From assembly GCA_015494725.1 (NCBI GenBank), contig WGAR01000186.1:1-25703 (forward strand): DNA of 25,703 nt, read 5' to 3'. The notes beneath the pieces were generated by a model. It did no database searches, was not told the DNA's origin, and saw only the letters and a list, made by a program, of their open reading frames with translations. How positions within the stretch are numbered: the stretch's first letter is position 1; each line of letters starts with the position of its first letter. The position numbers and the translations under genes were made by a program. The stretch comes from Thermodesulfobacteriaceae bacterium (GTDB lineage: Bacteria > Desulfobacterota > Thermodesulfobacteria > Thermodesulfobacteriales > Thermodesulfobacteriaceae). Shown piece after piece: positions 1 through 6,527 of this stretch.

Positions 1-377
1 ATCACCACTCCCCGGGCCCCCAGGACCTCGGCGCTGCGGATCAGGGAACCCACGTTCTGAGGATCGGTGAGCTCATCCAGCAGAAGGACCACCGGATCCG
101 GTACGGAAGAGAGTTCCTCCTCGAATTCCGGCCAGGAAAGATAATCGAATTCCCGGAGGTAAGCCACCACTCCCTGGGTGGGGGCCCCGGAGGGGACCTT
201 GGGAGGATGGAACTCGCGGACCACCTTGACCGGCACCTCCAGGTTTCGGGCCAGATCCAGGATGCGCCGGCGTTTTCCCTTCAGCCCGGAGGCGGCAAGC
301 CATATCTCCTCCACCCGTTCGGGCTGGCTTCGGAGGAGCTCCAGGACCGGATTGACCCCCCAGACCACCCGGCTCAT
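1..377 (-). CDS. rlmB: RlmB/TrmH-family 23S rRNA 2'-O-ribose methyltransferase (partial)
   Basis: The first 125 codons of a SpoU/TrmH-family RNA 2'-O-methyltransferase are present; the C-terminal catalytic part lies beyond base 1. The N-terminus (MSRVVWGVNPVLELL) looks like the substrate-binding domain of RlmB. It is followed by the start of the SPOUT domain, where LLLDELTDPQNVGSLIRSAE matches the family motif with the conserved Asn and Arg (N-x-G-x2-x-R-S-A). RlmB uses S-adenosylmethionine to methylate a guanosine ribose in 23S rRNA. The ATG at 377 overlaps the gmk stop as ATGA, so the two are probably translationally coupled. This slot after gmk is often taken by rpoZ in other bacteria. Family assignment is firm; the exact target (RlmB versus another TrmH-like enzyme) cannot be fixed from half a protein. 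Confidence 0.88.
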   Translation of the reverse strand, partial: MSRVVWGVNPVLELLRSQPERVEEIWLAASGLKGKRRRILDLARNLEVPVKVVREFHPPKVPSGAPTQGVVAYLREFDYLSWPEFEEELSSVPDPVVLLLDELTDPQNVGSLIRSAEVLGARGVV

Positions 378-958
378 GAGAGGGCCCGCTGGGGGCGGCA
401 TTTTTCGGCCCTCACGATGGCCGCCAGATCCGCAAAGGCCTGTTCTATTTCCTGGTTGATGACCACGTAATCGAACCAGGGAGCAAACTGCATCTCTTCC
501 CGGGCCCGGGCCAGCCGACGCCTCAATACCTCCTCGGACTCGGTCCCCCGCCGGCGTAAACGCCGTTCCAGTTCCTCCATACTGGGCGGAGCCACGAAGA
601 CGAATACCGCTCTCTCCCTCAGCTTACGGCGTACCTGAGAGGCCCCCTGCACGTCGATGTCCAGGAGGAGATCCTCCTCTCCGGAAAGGGCCCTTTCCAC
701 CTCGGTTTTGCTGGTACCGTAGAGGTGCCCGTGCACCTCGGCCCATTCCAGGAAGGCCCCCTGCCGGATCAGGTCTTCAAACTCCCGGCGGGAGACAAAA
801 TAATAATCCCGGCCGTGCACCTCGCCCGGCCGGGGGGAGCGGGTGGTGTGAGAGACCGAAAAACGAAAACCCAGCCGCTGGATTAAAAGATGACAGAGAG
901 TCGTCTTTCCCGCCCCCGAAGGGGCGGAAACCACCAAAAGTAACCCTTTTCCAGCCAT
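374..958 (-). CDS. gmk: Guanylate kinase
   Basis: A 194-residue protein, normal length for Gmk, which phosphorylates GMP to GDP with ATP in the cytoplasm. The P-loop SAPSGAGKTTL is at residues 11-21. The GMP-binding segment follows, with SHTTRSPRPGEVHGRDYYFV (residues 35-54) and LEWAEVHGHLYGTS. The LLLDIDVQGA motif and the Arg-rich lid (ERRLRRRGTES, then RLARAREE) are intact. The gene starts 2 nt after the stop of the DUF370/remA-like gene and its TGA overlaps the ATG of rlmB. The remA-like/gmk pairing is a common bacterial arrangement. Confidence 0.97.
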   Translation of the reverse strand: MAGKGLLLVVSAPSGAGKTTLCHLLIQRLGFRFSVSHTTRSPRPGEVHGRDYYFVSRREFEDLIRQGAFLEWAEVHGHLYGTSKTEVERALSGEEDLLLDIDVQGASQVRRKLRERAVFVFVAPPSMEELERRLRRRGTESEEVLRRRLARAREEMQFAPWFDYVVINQEIEQAFADLAAIVRAEKCRPQRALS

Positions 959-960
959 CT

Positions 961-1299
961 TCAGGAGGACTTTCGCTTACGCCTGGAGGTTGTTTTTTCC
1001 TCCTCCTCGGAGGCGTTGTGCCCCTCGGCCCGCTCTTCGTGCATTTTCAGGAGATCCGAGGTGAGGCGTTGAGCAATGGTCTCCGCCTGGATGGCCGAAA
1101 GGATGACGTGGTTGGAATCGGTAATGATGATGGACCGGGTGCGCCTTCCCTGGGTGGCATCGATGAGACGTTTGGTTTCCTTGGCCTCCTCCCGAAGCCT
1201 TTTCATGGGAGCGGAATTGGGGTTTACGATGGCCACCACCCGCTCGGCTACCACGGAGTTCCCGAAACCAATATTCAAGAGACGACACTTACAGCTCAT
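961..1299 (-). CDS. DUF370/RemA-like DNA-binding regulator with charged C-terminal tail
   Basis: A 112-residue protein whose first ~85 residues match the DUF370/RemA (YlzA) family: LLNIGFGNSVVAERVVAIV, then SAPMKRLREEA and IDATQGRRTRSIIITDSNHV. RemA in Bacillus binds DNA and activates biofilm matrix genes; the role in other phyla is largely unknown. Unlike the usual ~85-90 residue form, this copy carries a ~25-residue tail rich in Glu, Arg and Lys (EERAEGHNASEEEEKTTSRR), probably disordered. The start is supported by GGGAGG about 8 nt upstream of the ATG. It lies between pssA (37 nt gap) and gmk (2 nt gap) in the same transcription direction. Confidence 0.85.
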   Translation of the reverse strand: MSCKCRLLNIGFGNSVVAERVVAIVNPNSAPMKRLREEAKETKRLIDATQGRRTRSIIITDSNHVILSAIQAETIAQRLTSDLLKMHEERAEGHNASEEEEKTTSRRKRKSS

Positions 1300-1336
1300 T
1301 TCCTATTCCTCCCTTTTCCGTTTTTGCGTTTTCTTT

Positions 1337-2083
1337 TTAAACCTCCTTTTTGTGAATGTCAAATCCCGGACGCAGGCGTTCCGGGAGGAGGGAAAGGAGG
1401 GGTTGAAGGAGAATGAGTTTCAAAGGGGGCCAGGCCGCGTAGAGGATGAAGAGGACGAAGAGGGTAATCCTGGGTTCCAGGGCGATGATGGCAAAGGCCA
1501 GGATCATCAGGGGCAGGAGATAGGTGAGCTGACTCTCTCGGAAACGAAGCACCTTGAAGCTGGGGTAGGGCAGGGGAGAGATCATGAGAAAGGAGACCAG
1601 ATAGATCATGAGCAGGAGCGCGATGTGTTTTACCGGGAAGACCGCGCCGATGCGGTTCAGGAAGATGATGGTGGCAGCGATCAACCCGGCCGCCGCCGGA
1701 CTGGGAAGCCCCTTGAAATAGGCCCGGGGGCCGGGTTCCTCCACGTTGAAACGAGCCAGACGCAGGGCGGTGCAGGCCACATAGACGAAGGCCGCCAGCC
1801 AGCCGTAACGGCCGTAAGGCTTAAGGGCGAATTCGTAGGCCAGCAGCCCCGGGGCCACCCCGAAAGAGACCATGTCGCAAAGCGAGTCGTATTCCATCCC
1901 GAAGCGGGTAACCGAGGAGGTGAGCCGGGCCAGTCTTCCGTCCAGGATGTCGCAGAGCATGGCCAGAAAAATGGCCCAGGAGGCCACGGTGATCTTTCCC
2001 GAAAGGGCGGCCACCAGGGCAAAGAACCCGGAAAACAGGTTGCCGGTGGTGAAAATATGGGGCAGGAGGGTGATCCGTCTCAT
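1337..2083 (-). CDS. pssA: CDP-diacylglycerol-serine O-phosphatidyltransferase
   Basis: A 248-residue integral membrane enzyme. The CDP-alcohol phosphatidyltransferase signature D-G-x2-A-R-x8-G-x3-D-x3-D is complete at residues 48-70 (DGRLAR ... G62 ... D66 ... D70), and several hydrophobic helices surround it. It makes phosphatidylserine from CDP-diacylglycerol and serine. The start at 2083 is chosen because the ATG overlaps the psd stop as ATGA and gives the expected N-terminus (MRRITLLPHIFTTGNLFSG); an upstream extension in the same frame would run through psd in another frame. Psd next door makes phosphatidylethanolamine from the product, so this is a two-step pathway in one operon. The serine type rather than another CDP-alcohol transferase is inferred from that pairing and the N-terminal sequence. 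Confidence 0.94.
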   Translation of the reverse strand: MRRITLLPHIFTTGNLFSGFFALVAALSGKITVASWAIFLAMLCDILDGRLARLTSSVTRFGMEYDSLCDMVSFGVAPGLLAYEFALKPYGRYGWLAAFVYVACTALRLARFNVEEPGPRAYFKGLPSPAAAGLIAATIIFLNRIGAVFPVKHIALLLMIYLVSFLMISPLPYPSFKVLRFRESQLTYLLPLMILAFAIIALEPRITLFVLFILYAAWPPLKLILLQPLLSLLPERLRPGFDIHKKEV

Positions 2084-2727
2084 TCGGTCTTCCAGGGCAG
2101 GAGGGCCAGAGGGGTCTCGCCGGCGCGTACCCGGTGTCCCTCCCGAACCAGGACCCGGGTTCCCTCCGCAGGGAAGAACACCTCGACCCGGGAACCGAAC
2201 TTGATCATTCCCAGACGATCCCCGGTGAGGACCTCGTCTCCCGGGCGCACGTAACTGACCGTGCGCCGGGCCAGAAGACCGGCCACCTGAACCACCAGGA
2301 TGGGAATTCCGTCGTCCCTTTCCATCCAGTAAAGGCGTTTTTCGTTCCACTCCAGGGCCGGATCCCAGGAGGCCGGTAATTTGCGCCCGCGGGAAGAGAT
2401 GACCTGAAGGATGCGTCCGGGGACCGGAGCCCGGTTCACGTGTACGTCGTGCAGGCGCATGAAGATCCCCACCCGATAGACCGGGCCGGGAAAACCCTCG
2501 TATTCGGGGTAATAACGCACGGTGGATACCACTCCATCCGCCGGAGAGATCAGGAGCTCCCTATCCGGCACGGGTTCACGGGAGGGATCCCGGAAGAACC
2601 ACACCAGGGCCCCGGTGACCCCGGCTGCGGCCAGTCCCAGAGATTTTTTTCTCAGAAGGGCTGCGGTCCCCCCGGCCCCCCCGGCTAGCAGGATCCAGGG
2701 CCATCCCTCGCGGGCTATGCGCATCAT
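2080..2727 (-). CDS. psd: Phosphatidylserine decarboxylase proenzyme (short, archaeal-type)
   Basis: A 215-residue short-form phosphatidylserine decarboxylase, a pyruvoyl enzyme that turns phosphatidylserine into phosphatidylethanolamine. An N-terminal hydrophobic hairpin (residues ~10-45) anchors it. FFRDPSREPV and the SPADGVV motif (61-67) are followed by FMRLHDVHVNRAP. The self-cleavage site is Gly178-Ser179 in KFGSRVEVFFP, where Ser becomes the pyruvoyl group of the alpha chain. The ATG overlaps the upstream metallopeptidase-like gene stop as ATGA, and its own stop overlaps pssA. A second Met follows at once, so the true start may be one codon later. Confidence 0.95.
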   Translation of the reverse strand: MMRIAREGWPWILLAGGAGGTAALLRKKSLGLAAAGVTGALVWFFRDPSREPVPDRELLISPADGVVSTVRYYPEYEGFPGPVYRVGIFMRLHDVHVNRAPVPGRILQVISSRGRKLPASWDPALEWNEKRLYWMERDDGIPILVVQVAGLLARRTVSYVRPGDEVLTGDRLGMIKFGSRVEVFFPAEGTRVLVREGHRVRAGETPLALLPWKTE

Positions 2728-3206
2728 TCTTCCCCTCCGTTCCTTTCCCGGGCCAGTTCCAGGCGGGCTTCCATGGCCATGATCTGGGCCTCTACCGCCA
2801 CGCGGATGTCCTGCGGGGAGGGGTTCAGCGGAGCCAGCGCCGCCCGTACGATCTTTTCGGCCTTGCGCAGGGTGGCCTCCGGATCCCCCGGAACCGCCGA
2901 GGTATCCAGCACCACGTCGCCTCCTACTGCGTAGAGTTTCCCATCCGGTCCGCGTCTGTAAATATAATGGGGACCGCTGCGTACCAGTTCGCCTCCGGCC
3001 ACCAGATGGGCCCTTTCGTGGGCCCGTACCGCCTGATCTATCCGCCGAAGCCGGGATAATTCCAGCAGTTCCCGCAGCTCCGCAAGTTCCCTTCCGGGCC
3101 CGGAAGGAGTCTTTTTCTCGGCTCCGCCCTTTTCCGGGGCCGAGGCCCGGACTTTCTGAAGCTGCATCGCTCCATGTATGACCCCGGATAGGCTTCCGAT
3201 CCGCAC
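2724..3206 (-). CDS. SprA-related putative metallopeptidase (HExxH protein)
   Basis: A 160-residue protein with a zinc-protease-like H-E-R-A-H at residues 63-67, in the context QAVRAHERAHLVAGGELVRS, followed by GPHYIYRRGPDGKLYAVGGD. This is the pattern of the SprA-related family of putative metallopeptidases. I infer, but cannot show, peptidase activity. No signal peptide or membrane segment is visible. A basic, low-complexity N-terminus (residues ~18-38) precedes a helix. The start is GTG directly after the upstream TAG, with GGAGG five nt upstream; an internal ATG at Met14 is an alternative. It ends in an ATGA overlap with psd, so it is embedded in a phospholipid-synthesis operon, which does not by itself explain its role. 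Confidence 0.75.
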   Translation of the reverse strand: MRIGSLSGVIHGAMQLQKVRASAPEKGGAEKKTPSGPGRELAELRELLELSRLRRIDQAVRAHERAHLVAGGELVRSGPHYIYRRGPDGKLYAVGGDVVLDTSAVPGDPEATLRKAEKIVRAALAPLNPSPQDIRVAVEAQIMAMEARLELARERNGGEE

Positions 3207-5087
3207 CTAGTCCTCCAGTTTCTCCTTTACCGAGGGGAAAAGCTCGATATCGGTGTGGGGCAGGAAAAGAGCCGAGAGGTAATAGTCCATATATCCCGGA
3301 TGGGCCGAGAGCTCAAAATGGGTCATCATCCTGGCCACCTGCACCGCCCGGGACCGATAGGCCGTGGAAAGGGCCATCAATTTTGCCCCCAGAAGACTGC
3401 TGTTCCCCACAAAGTAAAATCTATCCCGGGGCAGGTCCGGAAGCAAGCCGATGGTGATGGCCTGTTCCAGGTCCAGATAACTTCCGAAGTTCCCGGCCAG
3501 AATCACCCGTTCCAGGTTCTCCACCGAAAGTCCCACCGACTCAAGCAGGGTCTGGCATCCGGCAAACATGGCCCCTTTGGCCCGGATGAGGTTGTCTATG
3601 TCCGCCTCGGTGAAGACGATATCCTCTCCGGTGGCCGAATCTTCGGCAAAAACCAGGACATATTCCCATCCGTAACGTCCCTCCCGCAGACGGGGATGAT
3701 CGAGGTCCCGCCGGTATTTGCCGGAGCGATCTATAAGCCCGGTGAGGAAGAGGCTGGCCAGGAGGGCGATGATCCCCGAGCCGCAGATGCCCTTGGGTTT
3801 GCGCCCTCCGATGGTGAGGATCATGGGTTCATAGGTGATGGGATTGATGTGCACCGCCTCGATGGCCCCCACCGTGGCCCGCATCCCGTGTTTGATCCCC
3901 CCGCCCTCGAAGGCCGGCCCCGCGGAACAGGAGGCACAGGCCAGAAAGTCCTTGTTCCCCACCACGATCTCCCCGTTGGTTCCGATGTCGATGAAGAGGG
4001 TAAGGGGTTCCTCGGCGAAGAATCCGGTGGCCACCACGCCGGATACGATGTCTCCTCCCACGTAACTGGCCACACAGGGAGAAAATTCCACCATGGCCCC
4101 GGGCCCGGCGGGTAGCTTCAGGGCCTCGGCCGGAGCCGGGGGATAAAAGGCCGCCACCGGTACATAGGGGCTTTCGCGCAGAAACCGGGGCTCCAGCTCC
4201 AGAAGGAGGTGGGTCATGACCGTGTTTCCGGCCACGGAGATATGGTCGATTTCCTCCACCGCCCTCTGGGCCTTCTGGCAGAGTTCCTGGATCAGTTCTC
4301 CCAGTCGTTCCCGTACCTTTTCCGAGAGGGTGCGCAGCCCTCCCTCGCGTCGGGCGAATTCGATGCGACTGATGACATCCTCTCCGTAACTGATCTGGGG
4401 GTTGTAGTCCGAGGTTTCGGCCAGCACCTCCCCGGTGGTGAGGTCCAGAAGCTCCAGGCACAGGGTGGTGGTGCCCACATCTATGGCTACGGCCAGTCCC
4501 CCTTCCCGCCGACCGGAGGAGACCCGACGGATAACCGGGATCCGGCGTTCGGGGTGATGGTAGATACCCACCGTGACCCGAAAGTTATCCTCCCGCAGGG
4601 TGTAGGGAAGGGAACGCAGGAGATCCCACTCCGCCTCGGGTTCTTCCCCCAGGATCTCTTTGAGGGCCTGTTTTAGCCGCCGAAGGTCCGGAAGGTTGTC
4701 GGAGAGATCCGGGGGATGGAGTTCGAGATAGAGCCTTCGGAAGGCCGGTTCGGGTTGGATGGTCCGGAATTCGGTGCGGGAGAGCCAGGCCGTGGCCCGC
4801 CGTTTGGGGGTGCGCAGTAGGGCCCGGCGGTCCAGATAACTTTCCACCGGTACCCGGACCACCAGATCGGTTTCGGGGATGAGGGTGCAGGCCTTAAACC
4901 CTCCCTCGGGCAGGGCCTCCCCCCGGGCCTTTCCCTCTTCCAGGAAGACCCGGCATTTATTACATACCCCGGCCCCGCCGCAGGAGGCATTGATATGGAC
5001 CCCCACCCGCATGGCTGCATGAAGTACGGTTTCGTCTTTGGCGGTTTCGACCTCCACCTCAAAGGGCAGAAACCTAATCCTGGGCAT
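3207..5087 (-). CDS. [2Fe-2S] ferredoxin-ASKHA (RACo/DUF4445-like) protein, probable corrinoid activator
   Basis: A 626-residue protein of the RACo-like family, which reductively reactivates Co(II) corrinoid methyl carriers using ATP. The N-terminal plant-type [2Fe-2S] domain has Cys36, 42, 45 and 67 (C-x5-C-x2-C-x21-C). A linker follows, then an ASKHA ATPase fold with a first phosphate loop AIDVGTTT (residues 201-208) and a second DIGTNGE (367-373), plus VAGNT and ILAGNFGSYLD segments. The ATG at 5087 is chosen for its strong upstream GGAGGAGG; it overlaps the mnmA end by 14 nt. An in-frame extension of 21 codons has no such signal. The expected partners (corrinoid Fe-S protein, methyltransferases) are absent from the window, so the substrate is inferred from the family only. 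Confidence 0.85.
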   Translation of the reverse strand: MPRIRFLPFEVEVETAKDETVLHAAMRVGVHINASCGGAGVCNKCRVFLEEGKARGEALPEGGFKACTLIPETDLVVRVPVESYLDRRALLRTPKRRATAWLSRTEFRTIQPEPAFRRLYLELHPPDLSDNLPDLRRLKQALKEILGEEPEAEWDLLRSLPYTLREDNFRVTVGIYHHPERRIPVIRRVSSGRREGGLAVAIDVGTTTLCLELLDLTTGEVLAETSDYNPQISYGEDVISRIEFARREGGLRTLSEKVRERLGELIQELCQKAQRAVEEIDHISVAGNTVMTHLLLELEPRFLRESPYVPVAAFYPPAPAEALKLPAGPGAMVEFSPCVASYVGGDIVSGVVATGFFAEEPLTLFIDIGTNGEIVVGNKDFLACASCSAGPAFEGGGIKHGMRATVGAIEAVHINPITYEPMILTIGGRKPKGICGSGIIALLASLFLTGLIDRSGKYRRDLDHPRLREGRYGWEYVLVFAEDSATGEDIVFTEADIDNLIRAKGAMFAGCQTLLESVGLSVENLERVILAGNFGSYLDLEQAITIGLLPDLPRDRFYFVGNSSLLGAKLMALSTAYRSRAVQVARMMTHFELSAHPGYMDYYLSALFLPHTDIELFPSVKEKLED

Positions 5088-6108
5088 CGTCCTCCTCCGG
5101 TAGGATTTCGCCTCCCCCGAGCACCAGTTCCCCCTGATAAAACACCGCAAACTGCCCCGGTGTTACCGCCCTCTGCGGTTTTTCCCATATTACCCGGTAA
5201 ACGCCGGGCCCCCAAGGCCGCACCTCGGCCGGGGCCTCCCGATGTCGATAACGAATGCGCACCTCGGCCCGAAAGGGTTTCCCCGGTTCCACCGGGTAGA
5301 TGAAGTTGACCCCTCCCACCAGGAAACTCCGGACCAGGAGGTGTTTTTTCTCCCCCACGATGACCCGATTTCGGCGGGGATCGAGACGTACCACGTAATA
5401 GGGTTTGCCCAGCCGGAGTCCCAGCCCCCGGCGTTGCCCCACGGTATAGGCGTAGAGACCCCGATGTCGCCCCACCACCCGACCATCCACGGTTACGATC
5501 TCCCCCGGGGGAAAATCCAGGCCCCGGAAGAGTTCCCGGTAATCACCCCGGATAAAACAGACCTCCTGGCTCTCCGGTGCGGTGAGGGGAAAAAGACCGA
5601 TGCGTACCGCCTCCCGGATGACCTCCTCCTTGAGGTAATCCCCCAGAGGGAAGAGCACCCGGGCCAGGGCCTCCTGGGAGAGTTGATGCAGGAAATAGCT
5701 CTGGTCCTTGGCCGGATCTCTACCCTTGTAAAGAAGATACCGGTTGAGGTCCGGATGGTAGCGTACCCGGGCGTAGTGTCCGGTGGCCAGACGTTCGGCC
5801 CCCAGCCGGAGGGCCTCCTTAAGGAGCAGACCGAACTTGATCTCCCGATTGCAGAGTACACAGGGGTTGGGGGTGAGTCCCCGGGCATAAGCCTCGCGGA
5901 AATAGCGAATGATCTTTTCCTCAAAGGGCCGGCGCAAATCCACAATTTTCAGGGGAAGACGCAGGAATTCGGCCAGACGATGGGGGCGTTCCAGATCGGG
6001 TTCTCCCGGAACGAAGAGGGCATGCAGGAGGAAGACCCGGTTTCGGCGGGAGAGGAGCCAGGCGGTAAAGGCGCTATCCACCCCGCCGGATATGGCTACG
6101 GCGATCAT
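5074..6108 (-). CDS. mnmA: tRNA-specific 2-thiouridylase MnmA
   Basis: A 344-residue PP-loop ATPase, a little shorter than typical MnmA, that adenylates and thiolates U34 of tRNA-Lys, -Glu and -Gln. The PP-loop SGGVDSAF is at residues 7-14. The catalytic Cys83 lies in NPCVLCNREIKFG and the persulfide Cys184 in SQEVCFIRGDY, so both sulfur-handling cysteines are intact. KGRDPAKDQSYFLHQLS and YTVGQRRGLGL are family signatures, and the C-terminal beta-barrel is present. The ATG overlaps the NIL-ferredoxin stop as ATGA. The direct link with a YcaO protein and a ferredoxin suggests a sulfur-transfer neighbourhood. Confidence 0.96.
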   Translation of the reverse strand: MIAVAISGGVDSAFTAWLLSRRNRVFLLHALFVPGEPDLERPHRLAEFLRLPLKIVDLRRPFEEKIIRYFREAYARGLTPNPCVLCNREIKFGLLLKEALRLGAERLATGHYARVRYHPDLNRYLLYKGRDPAKDQSYFLHQLSQEALARVLFPLGDYLKEEVIREAVRIGLFPLTAPESQEVCFIRGDYRELFRGLDFPPGEIVTVDGRVVGRHRGLYAYTVGQRRGLGLRLGKPYYVVRLDPRRNRVIVGEKKHLLVRSFLVGGVNFIYPVEPGKPFRAEVRIRYRHREAPAEVRPWGPGVYRVIWEKPQRAVTPGQFAVFYQGELVLGGGEILPEEDDAQD

Positions 6109-6527
6109 AAGGCTTCGCGTTCAAGGTGCACCTCCATGGCCCGCACTACGCAGGCGGTAACACATAAGCCGCAGGCACTGCACCGTTCCGGTTCAAAGAC
6201 CACCTCCATGCTGGGGCGACTTACCGCCAGGGCACCGGTGGGACACACCGCGGTGCAGGACCCGCAATGAATACACACCTCCTCCTTGCGATAGATCTCC
6301 TGGCCGATGGATTTCACCTCCACGCCCAGATTGCGCAGATATTCCAGCCCCTGGGAGACCTTTTTGGGATGACCGGAAAGTTCCATGACCATGATCCCTT
6401 CCTTGCCCGGGAGAATGGTGGCCTTGAGGATATTGAAGGAGAGGTCGAAGTCCTTGACCAATCGCCACACGATGGGTTGATCCACCACCTCGGCCGGAAA
6501 CCTTAACACCAGCCCCTTCTTATACAT
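6105..6527 (-). CDS. NIL domain / 2x[4Fe-4S] ferredoxin
   Basis: A 140-residue protein with a NIL (ACT-like) domain over residues ~1-78 and a bacterial ferredoxin domain after it. The first cluster uses Cys85, 88, 91 and 95 (CIHCGSCTAVCP); the second Cys116, 119, 122 and 126 (CSACGLCVTAC, without the usual following Pro). The same architecture occurs in the methanogen protein that works with the COG1900 partner in sulfide-dependent homocysteine synthesis, so a role in passing electrons or sulfur is reasonable here, but no COG1900 gene is in the window. An excellent GGAGGAGG lies just before the ATG. The ATG overlaps the YcaO stop by 8 nt and the stop overlaps the mnmA start as ATGA. Confidence 0.88.
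   Translation of the reverse strand: MYKKGLVLRFPAEVVDQPIVWRLVKDFDLSFNILKATILPGKEGIMVMELSGHPKKVSQGLEYLRNLGVEVKSIGQEIYRKEEVCIHCGSCTAVCPTGALAVSRPSMEVVFEPERCSACGLCVTACVVRAMEVHLEREAL

Noticed and set aside
1076..2254. A 392-codon plus-strand frame over remA, pssA and psd
   Set aside because: It is antisense to three clear genes, and its sequence is low-complexity and lacks any recognisable motif.
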